A stretch of 45,272 bases of DNA from the NCBI GenBank assembly GCA_026419515.1, contig JANZZG010000037.1:1-45272 (forward strand), in the 5' to 3' direction. Under the pieces are notes generated by a model. It searched no databases. It worked only from the letters and a program-made list of their open reading frames with translations, and had not been told where the DNA came from. Of this stretch, positions 1 to 8,397 are shown piece by piece. This stretch comes from Methylophilaceae bacterium (lineage in GTDB: Bacteria; Pseudomonadota; Gammaproteobacteria; Burkholderiales; Methylophilaceae). How positions within the stretch are numbered: position 1 is the first letter of the stretch; each line of letters begins with the position of its first letter. The position numbers and the translations under genes were made by a program.

Positions 1-511
1 GCTGGCCGGTGGGGTCGCCGTGATCAAGGTCGGTGCCGCCACCGAAGTCGAGATGAAGGAAAAGAAGGCGCGTGTGGAAGACGCGCTGCACGCCACTCGT
101 GCCGCGGTGGAAGAAGGCATCGTGCCGGGCGGTGGGGTCGCCCTGCTGCGTGCCCGCACTGCGGTGGGTCAACTCAAGGGTGACAACCCCGATCAGGATG
201 CTGGCATCAAGATCGTGATGCGTGCGGTCGAAGAGCCGCTGCGTGCCATCGTCAAGAACGCGGGGGTCGAGCCGTCCGTCGTCGTCGCCAAGGTATTGGA
301 AGGCCAAGGCAATTTTGGTTACAACGCCGCAACCGAAACTTATGGCGACCTGATGGAGATGGGTGTGGTCGATCCGACCAAAGTCACGCGTTCCGCCCTG
401 CAGAATGCGGCTTCGGTCGCTGGTCTGATCCTCACCACCGATGCGAGCATAGTGGAAGCGCCGAAAGAAGAAAAAGCGGCAGCACCCGCTATGCCCGACA
501 TGGACTACTAA
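1..511 (+). CDS. groEL: 60 kDa chaperonin GroEL, C-terminal part (5' end outside window)
   Basis: About 169 C-terminal residues of the ATP-driven folding chaperonin that forms a double heptameric ring with GroES. The frame is open from the window edge. The conserved stretches [54 protein letters not shown] and [14 protein letters not shown] are all present and belong to the intermediate and equatorial domains. The C-terminus is unusual: after the equatorial domain it ends [14 protein letters not shown], without the Gly-Gly-Met repeats typical of the E. coli tail. A hairpin terminator follows, then hsp20 on the same strand. Identification is very secure; whether this is the only GroEL copy cannot be seen. 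Confidence 0.97.
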   Translation, partial: LAGGVAVIKVGAATEVEMKEKKARVEDALHATRAAVEEGIVPGGGVALLRARTAVGQLKGDNPDQDAGIKIVMRAVEEPLRAIVKNAGVEPSVVVAKVLEGQGNFGYNAATETYGDLMEMGVVDPTKVTRSALQNAASVAGLILTTDASIVEAPKEEKAAAPAMPDMDY

Positions 512-522
512 CTCTGCCATTT

Positions 523-552
523 CCCCGCTCCGTCGATCGGGGCGGGGATTTT
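523..552 (+). terminator. Rho-independent terminator between groEL and hsp20
   Basis: A 10-bp stem (523-532 with 538-547, one T-G wobble) closes a 5-base loop and is followed by ATTTT. The T tract is short, so termination may be partial. Only 18 bases separate it from the hsp20 start codon and they are mostly Shine-Dalgarno region, leaving no room for a separate hsp20 promoter. Confidence 0.75.
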
Positions 553-570
553 GCAGTCAGGAGATGAAAG

Positions 571-1074
571 ATGAGCCTGGATCAATTGAAAGACCAATTC
601 GGTTCCATCTGGAACAGTGTCACCGAAGGATGGCGTGAGCTCTGGCATAGTGCAGCTGGGGCCATCACCCGTTTCGTGCCGGGGGACAAAACCAATCTTC
701 CCGATGCCAATGAAATCGAAGACGATCGTTTCATGCCGACGCGTACCTGGGCCATGATCGGGGGTGAGGTCTTCGAGGATGAGACGCGCCTGGTCGTACG
801 GCTGGAACTTCCCGGCATGGACAAGGAAGACATCCAGATCGAAGTCCGCAGTGATGAATTGCGGGTATCGGGAGAAAAACGTTTCGTGCGTGAAGATACG
901 CATGGTCGCTGGCGTGTCATGCAACGCGCTTATGGCAGTTTCCAGCGTGTCGTGCCACTTCCCTGCGACGTATTGCCGGATGCATCACGCGCCACCTACC
1001 AGAATGGCGTACTGAGAATCGAACTGACCAAAGATGCGCAAAAGAAACGGGGACATTATCTCAAAGTGGAGTGA
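571..1074 (+). CDS. Small heat-shock protein, Hsp20/alpha-crystallin family
   Basis: A 167-residue ATP-independent holdase that would bind unfolding proteins and hand them to other chaperones. The N-terminal ~55 residues are variable and Trp-rich. The alpha-crystallin domain follows, with RLVVRLELPGMDKEDIQIEV, a DELRVSGEKR strand and YGSFQRVVPLPCDV; near the C-terminus is NGVLRIELTK. The start is supported by AGGAGA at 559-564. It lies directly behind groEL and its terminator, so it is probably expressed by readthrough from the chaperonin operon under heat shock. Its end faces alr with only 10 bases between the stops and no obvious terminator. Confidence 0.93.
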   Translation: MSLDQLKDQFGSIWNSVTEGWRELWHSAAGAITRFVPGDKTNLPDANEIEDDRFMPTRTWAMIGGEVFEDETRLVVRLELPGMDKEDIQIEVRSDELRVSGEKRFVREDTHGRWRVMQRAYGSFQRVVPLPCDVLPDASRATYQNGVLRIELTKDAQKKRGHYLKVE

Positions 1075-1084
1075 TGGCCCGCGT

Positions 1085-2149
1085 TCAACATTCGACCATG
1101 GGCACACGCGCAGCAACGCGACAGAGTAGCTCGTAACCGACCGTTCCAGCGGCGTGTGCCACGGCATCCACGGGCACCTGCGCACCCCATAGCTCGACGG
1201 GGCTGCCTATGTGAGCTTCCGGGATGCTGCTCAAATCGACACATAGCATGTCCATCGAAACGCGGCCCAGCGTGCGCGTGAGCTTGCCTGCGACCGCGAC
1301 TGGCGTGCCGGTGGGGGCGTGGCGTGGGTAGCCGTCTGCATACCCGCACGATACCACGCCTATGCGCATCGGCTGCTCGGCTCTGAACGACCCACCATAT
1401 CCAACCCTTGCGCCAGCATTGATCCATTGCTCGGCAATGATGGCACTCGATAGCGTCATCGCTGGCTTCAATCCGAGGGACCAAGCAGTCTCGTCTTCGA
1501 ATGGCGAGGCGCCATACAGCATGATACCAGGCCTGACCCAATCCTCATGGGTTTCCGGGAAACGGAGCAGCGCAGCGGAATTGGCCAAGGATTTGGGACG
1601 GTGGATCCCTTGGGTCAGCGCGTTGAAGCACGCAAGCTGCTCTGCCACGCCCTGCGGCCCGTCCGCAGTGGCGAAATGTGTCATGAGTGTCACGTGACGT
1701 ACACCTTGAACGGCCTCGAGTCTATCGTAAACCGTCCGAAAACGGTCAGGTGAGATTCCCAAGCGGTTCATGCCGGTGTTGATCTTCAGAAACACGTCCA
1801 ATGGATACTTGCCACGCGCAGCCTCCAACATCGCCAGCTGTTCCTCGCAATGCACCACTACAGCAAGGGCATGTGCCGAAGCCACTGGCAACTCGTCTTC
1901 CCCAAACAGTCCTTCCAAAAGCAAAATGAGTTGGCGAAAACCAGCCTGCCGCAAAGCCACACCTTCTTCCACCCGCAATACGGCGAAGCCATCGGAGTCG
2001 GAAAGTGCCCGGGCCACGCGCAGCATGCCATGCCCATAGCCGTTGGCTTTGATGACGGAGAGCACTTTCGAGTCAGCAGCCTTGGTACGCACCAATGCCA
2101 GGTTGTGGCGCAACGCAGCGGTATCGATGGTCGCCTGCAATGGCCGCAT
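1085..2149 (-). CDS. alr: Alanine racemase
   Basis: A 354-residue fold type III PLP enzyme interconverting L- and D-alanine, the D-isomer going to peptidoglycan. The PLP lysine is Lys34 in [10 protein letters not shown]. The second catalytic base, a tyrosine, lies in [10 protein letters not shown], and the active-site segment ARVGYGGSF precedes it. Length is normal for the family. The ATG overlaps the dnaB stop by one base (TGATG), so translation is probably coupled to dnaB and the two share a promoter. Whether it is the biosynthetic (Alr) or catabolic (DadX) form cannot be told from sequence; the housekeeping neighbour favours the biosynthetic role. Confidence 0.95.
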   Translation of the reverse strand: MRPLQATIDTAALRHNLALVRTKAADSKVLSVIKANGYGHGMLRVARALSDSDGFAVLRVEEGVALRQAGFRQLILLLEGLFGEDELPVASAHALAVVVHCEEQLAMLEAARGKYPLDVFLKINTGMNRLGISPDRFRTVYDRLEAVQGVRHVTLMTHFATADGPQGVAEQLACFNALTQGIHRPKSLANSAALLRFPETHEDWVRPGIMLYGASPFEDETAWSLGLKPAMTLSSAIIAEQWINAGARVGYGGSFRAEQPMRIGVVSCGYADGYPRHAPTGTPVAVAGKLTRTLGRVSMDMLCVDLSSIPEAHIGSPVELWGAQVPVDAVAHAAGTVGYELLCRVAARVPMVEC

Positions 2150-3540
2150 CAGTCTTTGTCAGGTAGGTAACCGCCAGAGGCGTAATTTTCGAAGCGCGTA
2201 TTCTCGCCAAGGAAAGTCAGACGAATACTGCCCGTGGGACCATTGCGCTGCTTTCCGATGATGACTTCGGCAGTACCTTTGTAGGGGCTGTCTTTGTTAT
2301 ATACCTCGTCGCGATAAAGAAACAGAATGACATCCGCATCCTGTTCGATGGCGCCCGATTCGCGCAGGTCGGACATCACGGGCCGCTTGTCGGTACGGTC
2401 TTCGATCTTGCGGTTGACCTGTGACAATGCGACGACTGGGACATCGAGCTCCTTGGCGAGCGCTTTGAGCGAACGCGAGATTTCAGCGACTTCCGTCGCC
2501 CGGTTTTCTGATGCGCGTACCGAAGTCATAAGCTGCAGATAATCCACCACGACTAGCCCCAGCTGTATGCCTTCTTCCGCAACCACCCGTCGCTTGAGGC
2601 GACGCGCGCGCGCGCGGAGTTCGATGGCATTGATGCCGCTACTCTCGTCGATGAAGATGGGTGCCTCATTGAGCTTGCCCAACGCATAGGTCAGCCGATC
2701 CCAATCATCTTCCTCCAATTGACCCGTACGCATCTTGTGTTGATCGATGCGTCCTACCGAGCCGATCAGGCGCATCGCCAGCTGGGTACTGGGCATTTCT
2801 AGACTGAAAATGGCCACCGCTTTGTGGGCATGCAACGCGACATATTCAGCGATATTCAGTGCAAATGCCGTCTTCCCCATCGAGGGGCGACCTGCCACGA
2901 TGATCAGCTCGCCCGATTGCATGCCGGAAGTCATCCTATCCAAATCGGTAAACCCCGTGGGAATGCCCGTCACACCACTGGGATCATCCAGATTGGAAAG
3001 TTTGTCCAGACGCTCCACCACCTGCGGCAACACCGACTTGATATCGATGAATCCTTGCGCTGCCCGTGCGCCATGTTCCTTGATCTCGAAAATCTTGGCT
3101 TCGGCCTCGTCGAGCAATGCATTGGCGTCCCTGCCCTGCGGGTTGAATGCGCTTTCCGATATGCTGGACCCCACCTCCACCAAACGGCGCAGGATGGCGC
3201 GCTCGCGCACGATTTCCGCATATCGGACGATATTTGCGGCGCTCGGGATGTTCTGGACCAAGGCGCCCAGATAAGCCAGGCCGCCGACTTCGTCGAGCCG
3301 GCCATGAGCCTCCAGGAATTCGGCCACCGTCACCAGGTCGGCCGGCTTGGAACGCTCGATCAAAGCGCAAATGTGCTCGTAGATCAAGCGGTGGTCGTGT
3401 CGGTAGAAATCTTCGGCACCGATGAGGTCGGCGACTTTGTCCCAAGCCTCGTTTTCCAACAATAGCCCCCCCAACACGGACTGCTCGGCTTCGATCGAAT
3501 GCGGGGGAAGTTTGAGAAGTTCCAAGGTATCGTCGGCCAT
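2149..3540 (-). CDS. dnaB: Replicative DNA helicase DnaB
   Basis: A 463-residue hexameric 5'-3' helicase that unwinds DNA at the replication fork. The N-terminal primase-interacting domain ([20 protein letters not shown]) is followed by a linker and the RecA-like domain with Walker A GRPSMGKT near residue 220, Walker [11 protein letters not shown], and the arginine-rich end [14 protein letters not shown]. No intein is present. In many beta- and gammaproteobacteria dnaB directly follows rplI; here gnd, on the other strand, separates them. A perfect extended -10 box ends five bases before the ATG and there is no Shine-Dalgarno, suggesting a leaderless transcript. Confidence 0.97.
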   Translation of the reverse strand: MADDTLELLKLPPHSIEAEQSVLGGLLLENEAWDKVADLIGAEDFYRHDHRLIYEHICALIERSKPADLVTVAEFLEAHGRLDEVGGLAYLGALVQNIPSAANIVRYAEIVRERAILRRLVEVGSSISESAFNPQGRDANALLDEAEAKIFEIKEHGARAAQGFIDIKSVLPQVVERLDKLSNLDDPSGVTGIPTGFTDLDRMTSGMQSGELIIVAGRPSMGKTAFALNIAEYVALHAHKAVAIFSLEMPSTQLAMRLIGSVGRIDQHKMRTGQLEEDDWDRLTYALGKLNEAPIFIDESSGINAIELRARARRLKRRVVAEEGIQLGLVVVDYLQLMTSVRASENRATEVAEISRSLKALAKELDVPVVALSQVNRKIEDRTDKRPVMSDLRESGAIEQDADVILFLYRDEVYNKDSPYKGTAEVIIGKQRNGPTGSIRLTFLGENTRFENYASGGYLPDKD

Positions 3541-3545
3541 GCGCG

Positions 3546-3554
3546 ATTATAACA
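3546..3554 (-). promoter_or_regulatory. Extended -10 promoter element for dnaB-alr
   Basis: Reading the minus strand, TGT-TATAAT lies at 3554-3546: a perfect -10 hexamer with the TGn extension. No good -35 is seen at 16-18 bases. Transcription would start at or next to the dnaB ATG (3540), giving a leaderless or near-leaderless mRNA. Confidence 0.6.
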
Positions 3555-3601
3555 TTCCCCTTTTCACGACCTCATGCCTTGTTGAGGCGGTATTCCCAAA
3601 A

Positions 3602-3611
3602 GTCACGTGAC
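3602..3611. promoter_or_regulatory. 10-bp perfect palindrome upstream of gnd
   Basis: GTCACGTGAC is a perfect palindrome located 13 bases upstream of the proposed gnd -35 box, in the dnaB/gnd divergent region. It could be an operator for a dimeric regulator. The same 10-mer also occurs inside alr at 1689-1698, so it may not be specific to this promoter. Confidence 0.3.
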
Positions 3612-3624
3612 GCGAAAACGGCTA

Positions 3625-3653
3625 TTGCCACTTTCGGTACTTGGCCCTATAGT
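3625..3653 (+). promoter_or_regulatory. Sigma-70 type promoter for gnd
   Basis: The -35 box TTGCCA (3625-3630) and -10 box TATAGT (3648-3653) each match consensus at five of six positions and are separated by the optimal 17 bases. The predicted start near 3660 leaves a leader of about 56 bases before the gnd ATG. Confidence 0.7.
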
Positions 3654-3715
3654 AAGCGGCCAAATTAGACTTCGTACCCATCCCAACGATTTCCTTTTTT
3701 CGACCGAGACTACCC

Positions 3716-5224
3716 ATGACCTCAACCGTTGCCGACATCGGCCTCATAGGACTCGCCGTAATGGGCCAGAATCTGGCCCTCAACATTGCCGACCATGGCT
3801 ACACCATCGCCGTATTCAACCGCAACCCGGACAGGATGCGCCAGTTCATTGCCCATTGCGCGCAACATGAGCCGTCCAGTGAGCGCGTCATCGGCTTCGA
3901 ATCCTTGGCGGATTTCGTCAAGGCAATCAAGCGACCGCGCAAAATCGTCTTGCTGGTGAAGGCTGGCGAGGCGACCGATGCCACCATCGACGCGTTGCTC
4001 CCTTACCTCGAACGCGGAGACATCATCATCGACGGCGGCAATGCGTTGTGGACTGACACCATCCGGCGCGAAAAGCGATTGAGCGAACTGGGTTTTGCCT
4101 TCATCGGCTCGGGTGTGTCGGGAGGGGAAACCGGCGCGCGCTTCGGTCCTTCGCTGATGCCCAGCGGAACCCTCGAGGCCTGGAAACAGCTGGAACCGAT
4201 CTGGCGTGACATCGCCTGCAAGGTAGACCCCGTGACCGGAAAACCCATCGAAGGCGCAGTACCCGGCAAACCGGTGCAAGGCGGCGTGCCCTGTACCGCC
4301 TACATCGGGACCAATGGCGCAGGTCACTACGTCAAAATGGTGCACAACGGCATCGAGTACATCGACATGCAGCTGATCTGCGAGGCCTACTGGTTGATGA
4401 AAAACCTGTTGGGCATGAATGCCGAAGAGATGGGAGATGTTTTCGCCCTGTGGAACGAGGCAGAATTGTCCAGCTTCCTGATCGAGATCACCGCCGACAT
4501 CCTGCGACAAAAAGATCCGGAAACCGGTGCTCCGATCGTCGACAGCATCCTCGACACCGCGGGCCAAAAAGGGACCGGGCAGTGGACGGCCGCCAATGCA
4601 CTGGCCCTGGGAATCCCGGCCAACGCCATTGCAGAAGCCGTGTTCGCACGCTCACTCTCTGCACTGAAGGAGGAGCGTGTCGCGGCCAGCCAAGTGCTAC
4701 AAGGTCCTCCGATCAGACTGGAAAGCGATCGCGCCAAATGGATCCAGGCCATTCGCGATGCGCTCTATTGTTCCAAGATCTGCGCCTATGCCCAAGGTTT
4801 TCAGCTCATGGCCGAGGCACAAAAAGAATATGACTGGACGCTGGATTTCGGTTCCATTGCCCAGATTTGGCGTGGTGGCTGCATCATTCGCGCCCGTTTC
4901 CTGCAAAAGATCACTGATGCGTACGCCCGCGATCCGGGACTGAAAAACCTGATGCTAGACGACTATTTCAGGGATGCCCTGCACAAAGGACAGCAAAACT
5001 GGCGTGAAGTGGTTGCCTTGGCGGCGCGTAACGGCATCCCGGTACCGGCCTTCGGCTCTGCGCTGGCTTATTTCGACGGCTACCGTAGTGCCCGTCTGCC
5101 GGCCAACCTCTTGCAGGCACAGCGCGACTATTTCGGTGCCCACACCTACGAACGTGTCGACCGGCCCAGAGGGCAGTTTTTCCATCTGGACTGGTCCGGT
5201 GACCGCAGACAATCGATGACCTGA
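3716..5224 (+). CDS. gnd: 6-phosphogluconate dehydrogenase, decarboxylating
   Basis: Oxidises 6-phosphogluconate to ribulose 5-phosphate and CO2 with reduction of NAD(P)+, the third step of the oxidative pentose phosphate pathway. The nucleotide-binding Rossmann motif is [18 protein letters not shown], followed by FNRNPDRM. The substrate signature [21 protein letters not shown]'s core and [20 protein letters not shown] are intact. At 502 residues it is longer than the ~470 of E. coli Gnd, partly through a ~20-residue insert around residues 166-190 ([18 protein letters not shown]...). It has its own promoter and terminator and is inserted between rplI and dnaB on the opposite strand. zwf lies 3 kb away in this window. 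Confidence 0.95.
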   Translation: MTSTVADIGLIGLAVMGQNLALNIADHGYTIAVFNRNPDRMRQFIAHCAQHEPSSERVIGFESLADFVKAIKRPRKIVLLVKAGEATDATIDALLPYLERGDIIIDGGNALWTDTIRREKRLSELGFAFIGSGVSGGETGARFGPSLMPSGTLEAWKQLEPIWRDIACKVDPVTGKPIEGAVPGKPVQGGVPCTAYIGTNGAGHYVKMVHNGIEYIDMQLICEAYWLMKNLLGMNAEEMGDVFALWNEAELSSFLIEITADILRQKDPETGAPIVDSILDTAGQKGTGQWTAANALALGIPANAIAEAVFARSLSALKEERVAASQVLQGPPIRLESDRAKWIQAIRDALYCSKICAYAQGFQLMAEAQKEYDWTLDFGSIAQIWRGGCIIRARFLQKITDAYARDPGLKNLMLDDYFRDALHKGQQNWREVVALAARNGIPVPAFGSALAYFDGYRSARLPANLLQAQRDYFGAHTYERVDRPRGQFFHLDWSGDRRQSMT

Positions 5225-5248
5225 ACCGAACGCCACCTCCATCCAAAC

Positions 5249-5276
5249 AAAAAGGGCTGCCACGGCAGCCCTTTTT
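5249..5276. terminator. Bidirectional terminator between gnd and rplI
   Basis: A near-perfect inverted repeat: AAAAAGGGCTGCC (5249-5261), two bases, then GGCAGCCCTTTTT (5264-5276). It gives a GC-rich stem with a run of five U on either strand, so it can end the convergent gnd (plus) and rplI (minus) transcripts. Confidence 0.9.
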
Positions 5277-5297
5277 GGGTGTCGTAAACGTGTGAGA

Positions 5298-5747
5298 TCA
5301 ATGTTCGCCCAGCACCGACACCGTGATGTCCACCACCACGTCATGATGCAGGGCAATACTGACTTGATGGTCTCCGACCACTTTCAGGGGGCCGGCTGGC
5401 ATCCGAATTTCGGCCTTGCTCACTTCATATCCTTGGGCCTTGAGCGCCTCGGCGATGTCGCTATTGGTCACTGAGCCGAACAGACGTCCATCGACCCCTG
5501 CCTTTTGCGTGATCTGCAACAGCAGGCCCGACAGCTTTTCGGCACGTGCCTGGGCTTGTGCCAGAATTTCGGCCTGACGCTTTTCCAACTCGGCACGCCT
5601 TGCCGCGAACTCGGCCTTGTTGGCCTCGGTGGCGCGCTTGGCCTTACCCTGTGGAATCAGATAGTTGCGCGCATAGCCATTTTTCACCTTGACCACATCG
5701 CCCAGTTGGCCCAGATTGGCTACTTTTTCCATCAAGATCACTTCCAT
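5298..5747 (-). CDS. rplI: 50S ribosomal protein L9
   Basis: A 149-residue large-subunit protein with the usual two domains joined by a long helix. The N-terminal domain [19 protein letters not shown] and [14 protein letters not shown] is diagnostic, and the C-terminal domain contains [16 protein letters not shown]. The frame extends six codons further upstream, but the ATG at 5747 gives the canonical L9 N-terminus and is preceded by GGGAG eight bases away. It is the last gene of rpsF-priB-rpsR-rplI, ended by the bidirectional hairpin. Confidence 0.98.
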   Translation of the reverse strand: MEVILMEKVANLGQLGDVVKVKNGYARNYLIPQGKAKRATEANKAEFAARRAELEKRQAEILAQAQARAEKLSGLLLQITQKAGVDGRLFGSVTNSDIAEALKAQGYEVSKAEIRMPAGPLKVVGDHQVSIALHHDVVVDITVSVLGEH

Positions 5748-5761
5748 GCTCGCAACTCCCT

Positions 5762-5989
5762 TCAATGTCTGTCAGTGTAAGGCAACAGTGCCAGAAAACG
5801 GGCACGCTTGATGGCTTTGGTGAGCTGACGCTGATAACGCGCTTTGGTCCCGGTAAGACGTGCCGGAATGATCTTGCCCGTTTCGGTAATGAAATCCTTG
5901 AGCGTATCCACGTCCTTGTAATCCACTTCCTCCACACCTTCGGCAGTGAAGCGGCAGTAGCGTTTGCGCTTGAACATATCGCGTGACAT
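5762..5989 (-). CDS. rpsR: 30S ribosomal protein S18
   Basis: A 75-residue small-subunit protein that pairs with S6 on the 30S platform. [40 protein letters not shown] and [14 protein letters not shown] are characteristic, and the length is normal. It starts five bases after the priB stop and is followed after 14 bases by rplI. Confidence 0.98.
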   Translation of the reverse strand: MSRDMFKRKRYCRFTAEGVEEVDYKDVDTLKDFITETGKIIPARLTGTKARYQRQLTKAIKRARFLALLPYTDRH

Positions 5990-5994
5990 CGGTT

Positions 5995-6309
5995 TTACCT
6001 TTCCAAACTGTGTTCCAAAATATCGAGTCGAGTAAGATGTAACTCCAACCGGCCGTTTTTGAGACTTCTACGAGCCAGAAACCCGGAAACGCTCACGGCA
6101 TCGCCGATTTTCAATCTTGCTGCCCGTTCCGCCATCTCCGCCATCGCCACTACGGGTATTTCGCATTCGACCTGCCTTTTCATGCCGGCTTCTCGCTGAA
6201 CCGAAACGTGCCGCACGACGAAAAGCTGCACTGGAATTCCCGCCGGTGTATGGCGTAGGGCTTCCAGCGCGACGATCTCGCCAGAAAGCTCTAGCCGGTT
6301 ACGATCCAC
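5995..6309 (-). CDS. priB: Primosomal replication protein N (PriB)
   Basis: A 104-residue single OB-fold protein that stabilises PriA on DNA and helps load DnaB at stalled forks. Recognisable segments are [42 protein letters not shown] beta strands and [24 protein letters not shown] C-terminal strands. The start is a GTG that begins on the base after the rpsF stop (TGAGTG), so the two are translated in tandem. Position between rpsF and rpsR is typical for beta- and gammaproteobacteria. Confidence 0.92.
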   Translation of the reverse strand: MDRNRLELSGEIVALEALRHTPAGIPVQLFVVRHVSVQREAGMKRQVECEIPVVAMAEMAERAARLKIGDAVSVSGFLARRSLKNGRLELHLTRLDILEHSLER

Positions 6310-6684
6310 TCAGGCCGCAGCGTTTTCTTCTACGACGGGCTTGTCACCAATGATGAGCCTGGCTTTTTCTTCCTTCATCATCACCGACGGCGCCGTGATG
6401 GCTTGCTTTCTGCCTATGATCAAGTGACGCAGCACGGCGTCATTGAACTTGAATGCATGCTCGAGTTCTTGCAGGGTTTCCAGATTGCACTCGATATTCA
6501 TCAGGATGTAATGCGCCTTGTGCACTTTTTGAATCGGGTAAGCCAGCTGACGGCGCCCCCAGTCCTCGAGACGGTGTATCTTGCCCCCGCCCGCCGCAAT
6601 CTGGGCCTGATAACGCTCGAGCATCGCCGGCACCTGCTCGCTCTGATCAGGGTGAACGATGAAGACGATTTCATAATGCCGCAT
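6310..6684 (-). CDS. rpsF: 30S ribosomal protein S6
   Basis: A 124-residue small-subunit protein, partner of S18. [40 protein letters not shown] and [10 protein letters not shown] are diagnostic. The open frame extends 17 codons further upstream, but the ATG at 6684 gives the normal S6 N-terminus and is preceded by AAGGAG five bases away. The C-terminal ~25 residues are acidic and Ala-rich, as in many S6 proteins. It is the first gene of the operon, behind a strong promoter at 6756-6784. Confidence 0.97.
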   Translation of the reverse strand: MRHYEIVFIVHPDQSEQVPAMLERYQAQIAAGGGKIHRLEDWGRRQLAYPIQKVHKAHYILMNIECNLETLQELEHAFKFNDAVLRHLIIGRKQAITAPSVMMKEEKARLIIGDKPVVEENAAA

Positions 6685-6755
6685 AAAATCTCCTTGTGGA
6701 TCCGAAGCCTCCCGCATGCGATAACGGTGAGGCAAGGTTTTCGATAAAAAGCGTG

Positions 6756-6784
6756 ATTTTAGACAAAACCAGAAACGAATTCAA
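6756..6784 (-). promoter_or_regulatory. Sigma-70 promoter of the rpsF operon
   Basis: On the minus strand TTGAAT (6784-6779) and TAAAAT (6761-6756) are separated by exactly 17 bases. Transcription would begin near 6749, giving a leader of about 65 bases before rpsF. The leader could carry S6/S18 autoregulation, but I could not define a structure by eye. Confidence 0.75.
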
Positions 6785-6880
6785 ATGATTTCAACCAAGG
6801 TGTCCATCTCCCTCCTCGCCACTGGAAAAATGGGTTAAGATGCTTTGCATGGTCATCGATACGACATGCCTAAGGATGCC

Positions 6881-7630
6881 ATGGCTTCACCTCCCATCCT
6901 AGACGATCCCGATCAGTCGGCACGGCGCGCCAAGGTCCGAATCGGGATCGCGCTCACATTGTTGATCGCAGCGATTGGGGGATTGGCGTTGCTCAACCAG
7001 CAGAAATCGGAACCCCTCCCCGAGGAAGCGGTTTCGCAACAACAGGACAATGTCGCTAATGAGAATACGGCCATACCGAACCAGATCAGCAGCGCCCAAC
7101 AAGAACCGCCTCCTCCACTGCCTGTCACGGAACCGACCACGCTCCCATCACAGCCTTCAGGGCCGGCGCAGCCAGCTGCATCGCCTTCACCCCCATCGAC
7201 ACCCGCTGAACCGCCCTTGCCGCCTCCTCCACCGCCACAGGTCAATGCCGCTGCCCCTGAGCCGGCTTCCTCCCCGGCCAAGACTCCTGCCACCAAGCCG
7301 TCGGTCACCCTGGCAGAACCCCGCGTGCCAGTAAAACCCGAAGACAAATCCCTCTCGACTCCCGTAGCACAAAAACCGACGTCCGTTCAACCATCGGCGC
7401 CTCCGCCCAAAACGGAAGCCACTCCCAAGAGCTTCGCCGTGCAGGTCGGGGTTTTCACCGACATGGAAAATGCCAAGCAACTACAAACCAAGCTCGCTGA
7501 ACATGGTATCCCGTCATATACGGAAACCAAGCTACAAGTAGGACCTTTCACCACACGGGCAGAAGCGGAAGCGGCCCGAGATCGACTCAAAGCCTTGGGA
7601 ATCAGCGCGGTGGTGGTGCCTGGCAAGTGA
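6881..7630 (+). CDS. SPOR-domain inner-membrane protein with Pro-rich linker
   Basis: About 249 residues. A short cytoplasmic N-terminus precedes one membrane helix (RIGIALTLLIAAIGGLALL); then comes a long periplasmic Pro/Ala/Ser linker with a run of seven prolines, and a C-terminal SPOR domain starting FAVQVGVFTDMENAKQL. SPOR domains bind denuded peptidoglycan at the septum, so a DedD- or FtsN-like cell-envelope role is likely, but the exact member is unknown. The ATG at 6881 was chosen because AAGGA lies four bases upstream; ATG 6866 or TTG 6845 would add a few residues. It stands alone, divergent from rpsF. Confidence 0.85.
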   Translation: MASPPILDDPDQSARRAKVRIGIALTLLIAAIGGLALLNQQKSEPLPEEAVSQQQDNVANENTAIPNQISSAQQEPPPPLPVTEPTTLPSQPSGPAQPAASPSPPSTPAEPPLPPPPPPQVNAAAPEPASSPAKTPATKPSVTLAEPRVPVKPEDKSLSTPVAQKPTSVQPSAPPPKTEATPKSFAVQVGVFTDMENAKQLQTKLAEHGIPSYTETKLQVGPFTTRAEAEAARDRLKALGISAVVVPGK

Positions 7631-7682
7631 TCGACAGGCAGTAGGCAAGATTCGCTGTCAGGATCGAGCTTCCGTTTGAAGG

Positions 7683-7997
7683 CTAATAGGTCGTCGCGTA
7701 CTCGACCGGATGTATGAGATAAAAAACCGAAACTTTCTCTTCGACCAAGCGCGCCAGCAATTTCTGTGCAGCCAACGCTTCGGTGACGAACTCCACTGCC
7801 ACGGGGAGTTCATCCGCCAGTTCGAAGAAATGCTCTCCATGCAGCCAGCCGTGACGGCCATATCCCGCAATCGCGCGGAATGCAGAGCCGCCCCCGATGC
7901 CAACACGATGCGCCTCTTCGAGTATCCATTCGTAGAGCGGCTTGCCATGCAGCTTGGTAGTTTGAGGAACGAAAATCCTGAGATAGACGCCTTGCAT
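7683..7997 (-). CDS. DUF190 family protein (PII-like fold)
   Basis: A 104-residue protein recognised by YLRIFVPQTTKLHGKPLYEW, the central AHRVGIGGGSAFRAIAGYG and the C-terminal VSVFYLIHPVEYATT. DUF190 proteins have a PII-like ferredoxin fold; their ligand and role are not established. It begins two bases after the crcB stop, so it is certainly co-transcribed with the fluoride channel and probably coupled to it. This neighbourhood suggests a role linked to fluoride or ion homeostasis, which is inference. Confidence 0.88.
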   Translation of the reverse strand: MQGVYLRIFVPQTTKLHGKPLYEWILEEAHRVGIGGGSAFRAIAGYGRHGWLHGEHFFELADELPVAVEFVTEALAAQKLLARLVEEKVSVFYLIHPVEYATTY

Positions 7998-7999
7998 GT

Positions 8000-8383
8000 T
8001 CAGCCCTCGACGAGATTGATGGTTAGGATACCGAGCATGGTCGCGGCCAACGAGCCGAACAAGTGCATGCTCATATGCGCCGCTGCCCAGCCATATTGAT
8101 GGCGTATCAGCAAAGTCACCGCCTCGGCGGAGAAAGTGGAAAAGGTCGTCAACCCACCCAAAAAGCCGGTAGTGATCAGCAGCCGTGCTTCAGCCGGCAG
8201 GTTGGCATAGTGGGTCAGAATGCCCATGGCGATTCCCATCAGATACCCTCCCACTACATTGGCGGCCAAAGTCCCCAACGGTAGGGTGGGGAACACATGG
8301 TTGAGCGCGATTCCCAGCCACCACCGCACCCATGCCCCGGTGGCGGCACCTATGCCCACGGCAGCGAACCCACCCCATCCCAT
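8000..8383 (-). CDS. crcB: Fluoride channel CrcB (Fluc)
   Basis: A 127-residue, four-helix membrane protein that dimerises to export fluoride. Family marks are GAATGAWVRWWLG near the N-terminus, GTLAANVVGGYLMG with the pore asparagine, and GFLGGLTTFSTFSAE with the phenylalanines of the fluoride path. It follows zwf by 14 bases and precedes the DUF190 gene by two. There is no space for a fluoride riboswitch directly in front of it, so control would have to come from the zwf promoter. Confidence 0.95.
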   Translation of the reverse strand: MGWGGFAAVGIGAATGAWVRWWLGIALNHVFPTLPLGTLAANVVGGYLMGIAMGILTHYANLPAEARLLITTGFLGGLTTFSTFSAEAVTLLIRHQYGWAAAHMSMHLFGSLAATMLGILTINLVEG

Positions 8384-8397
8384 GTATAATCGAGTCG

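Noticed and set aside
508..924. 138-codon minus-strand frame antisense to hsp20
   Set aside because: It covers the terminator and the alpha-crystallin domain, which is clearly coding on the plus strand; no independent support.
8385..8390. Perfect TATAAT on the plus strand at the zwf-crcB junction
   Set aside because: It points into the antisense strand of zwf, has no -35 and no downstream gene; chance match.
8384..8397. Fluoride riboswitch in front of crcB
   Set aside because: Only 14 bases separate zwf from crcB, too short for the riboswitch, and no conserved pattern is seen in the zwf 3' end.
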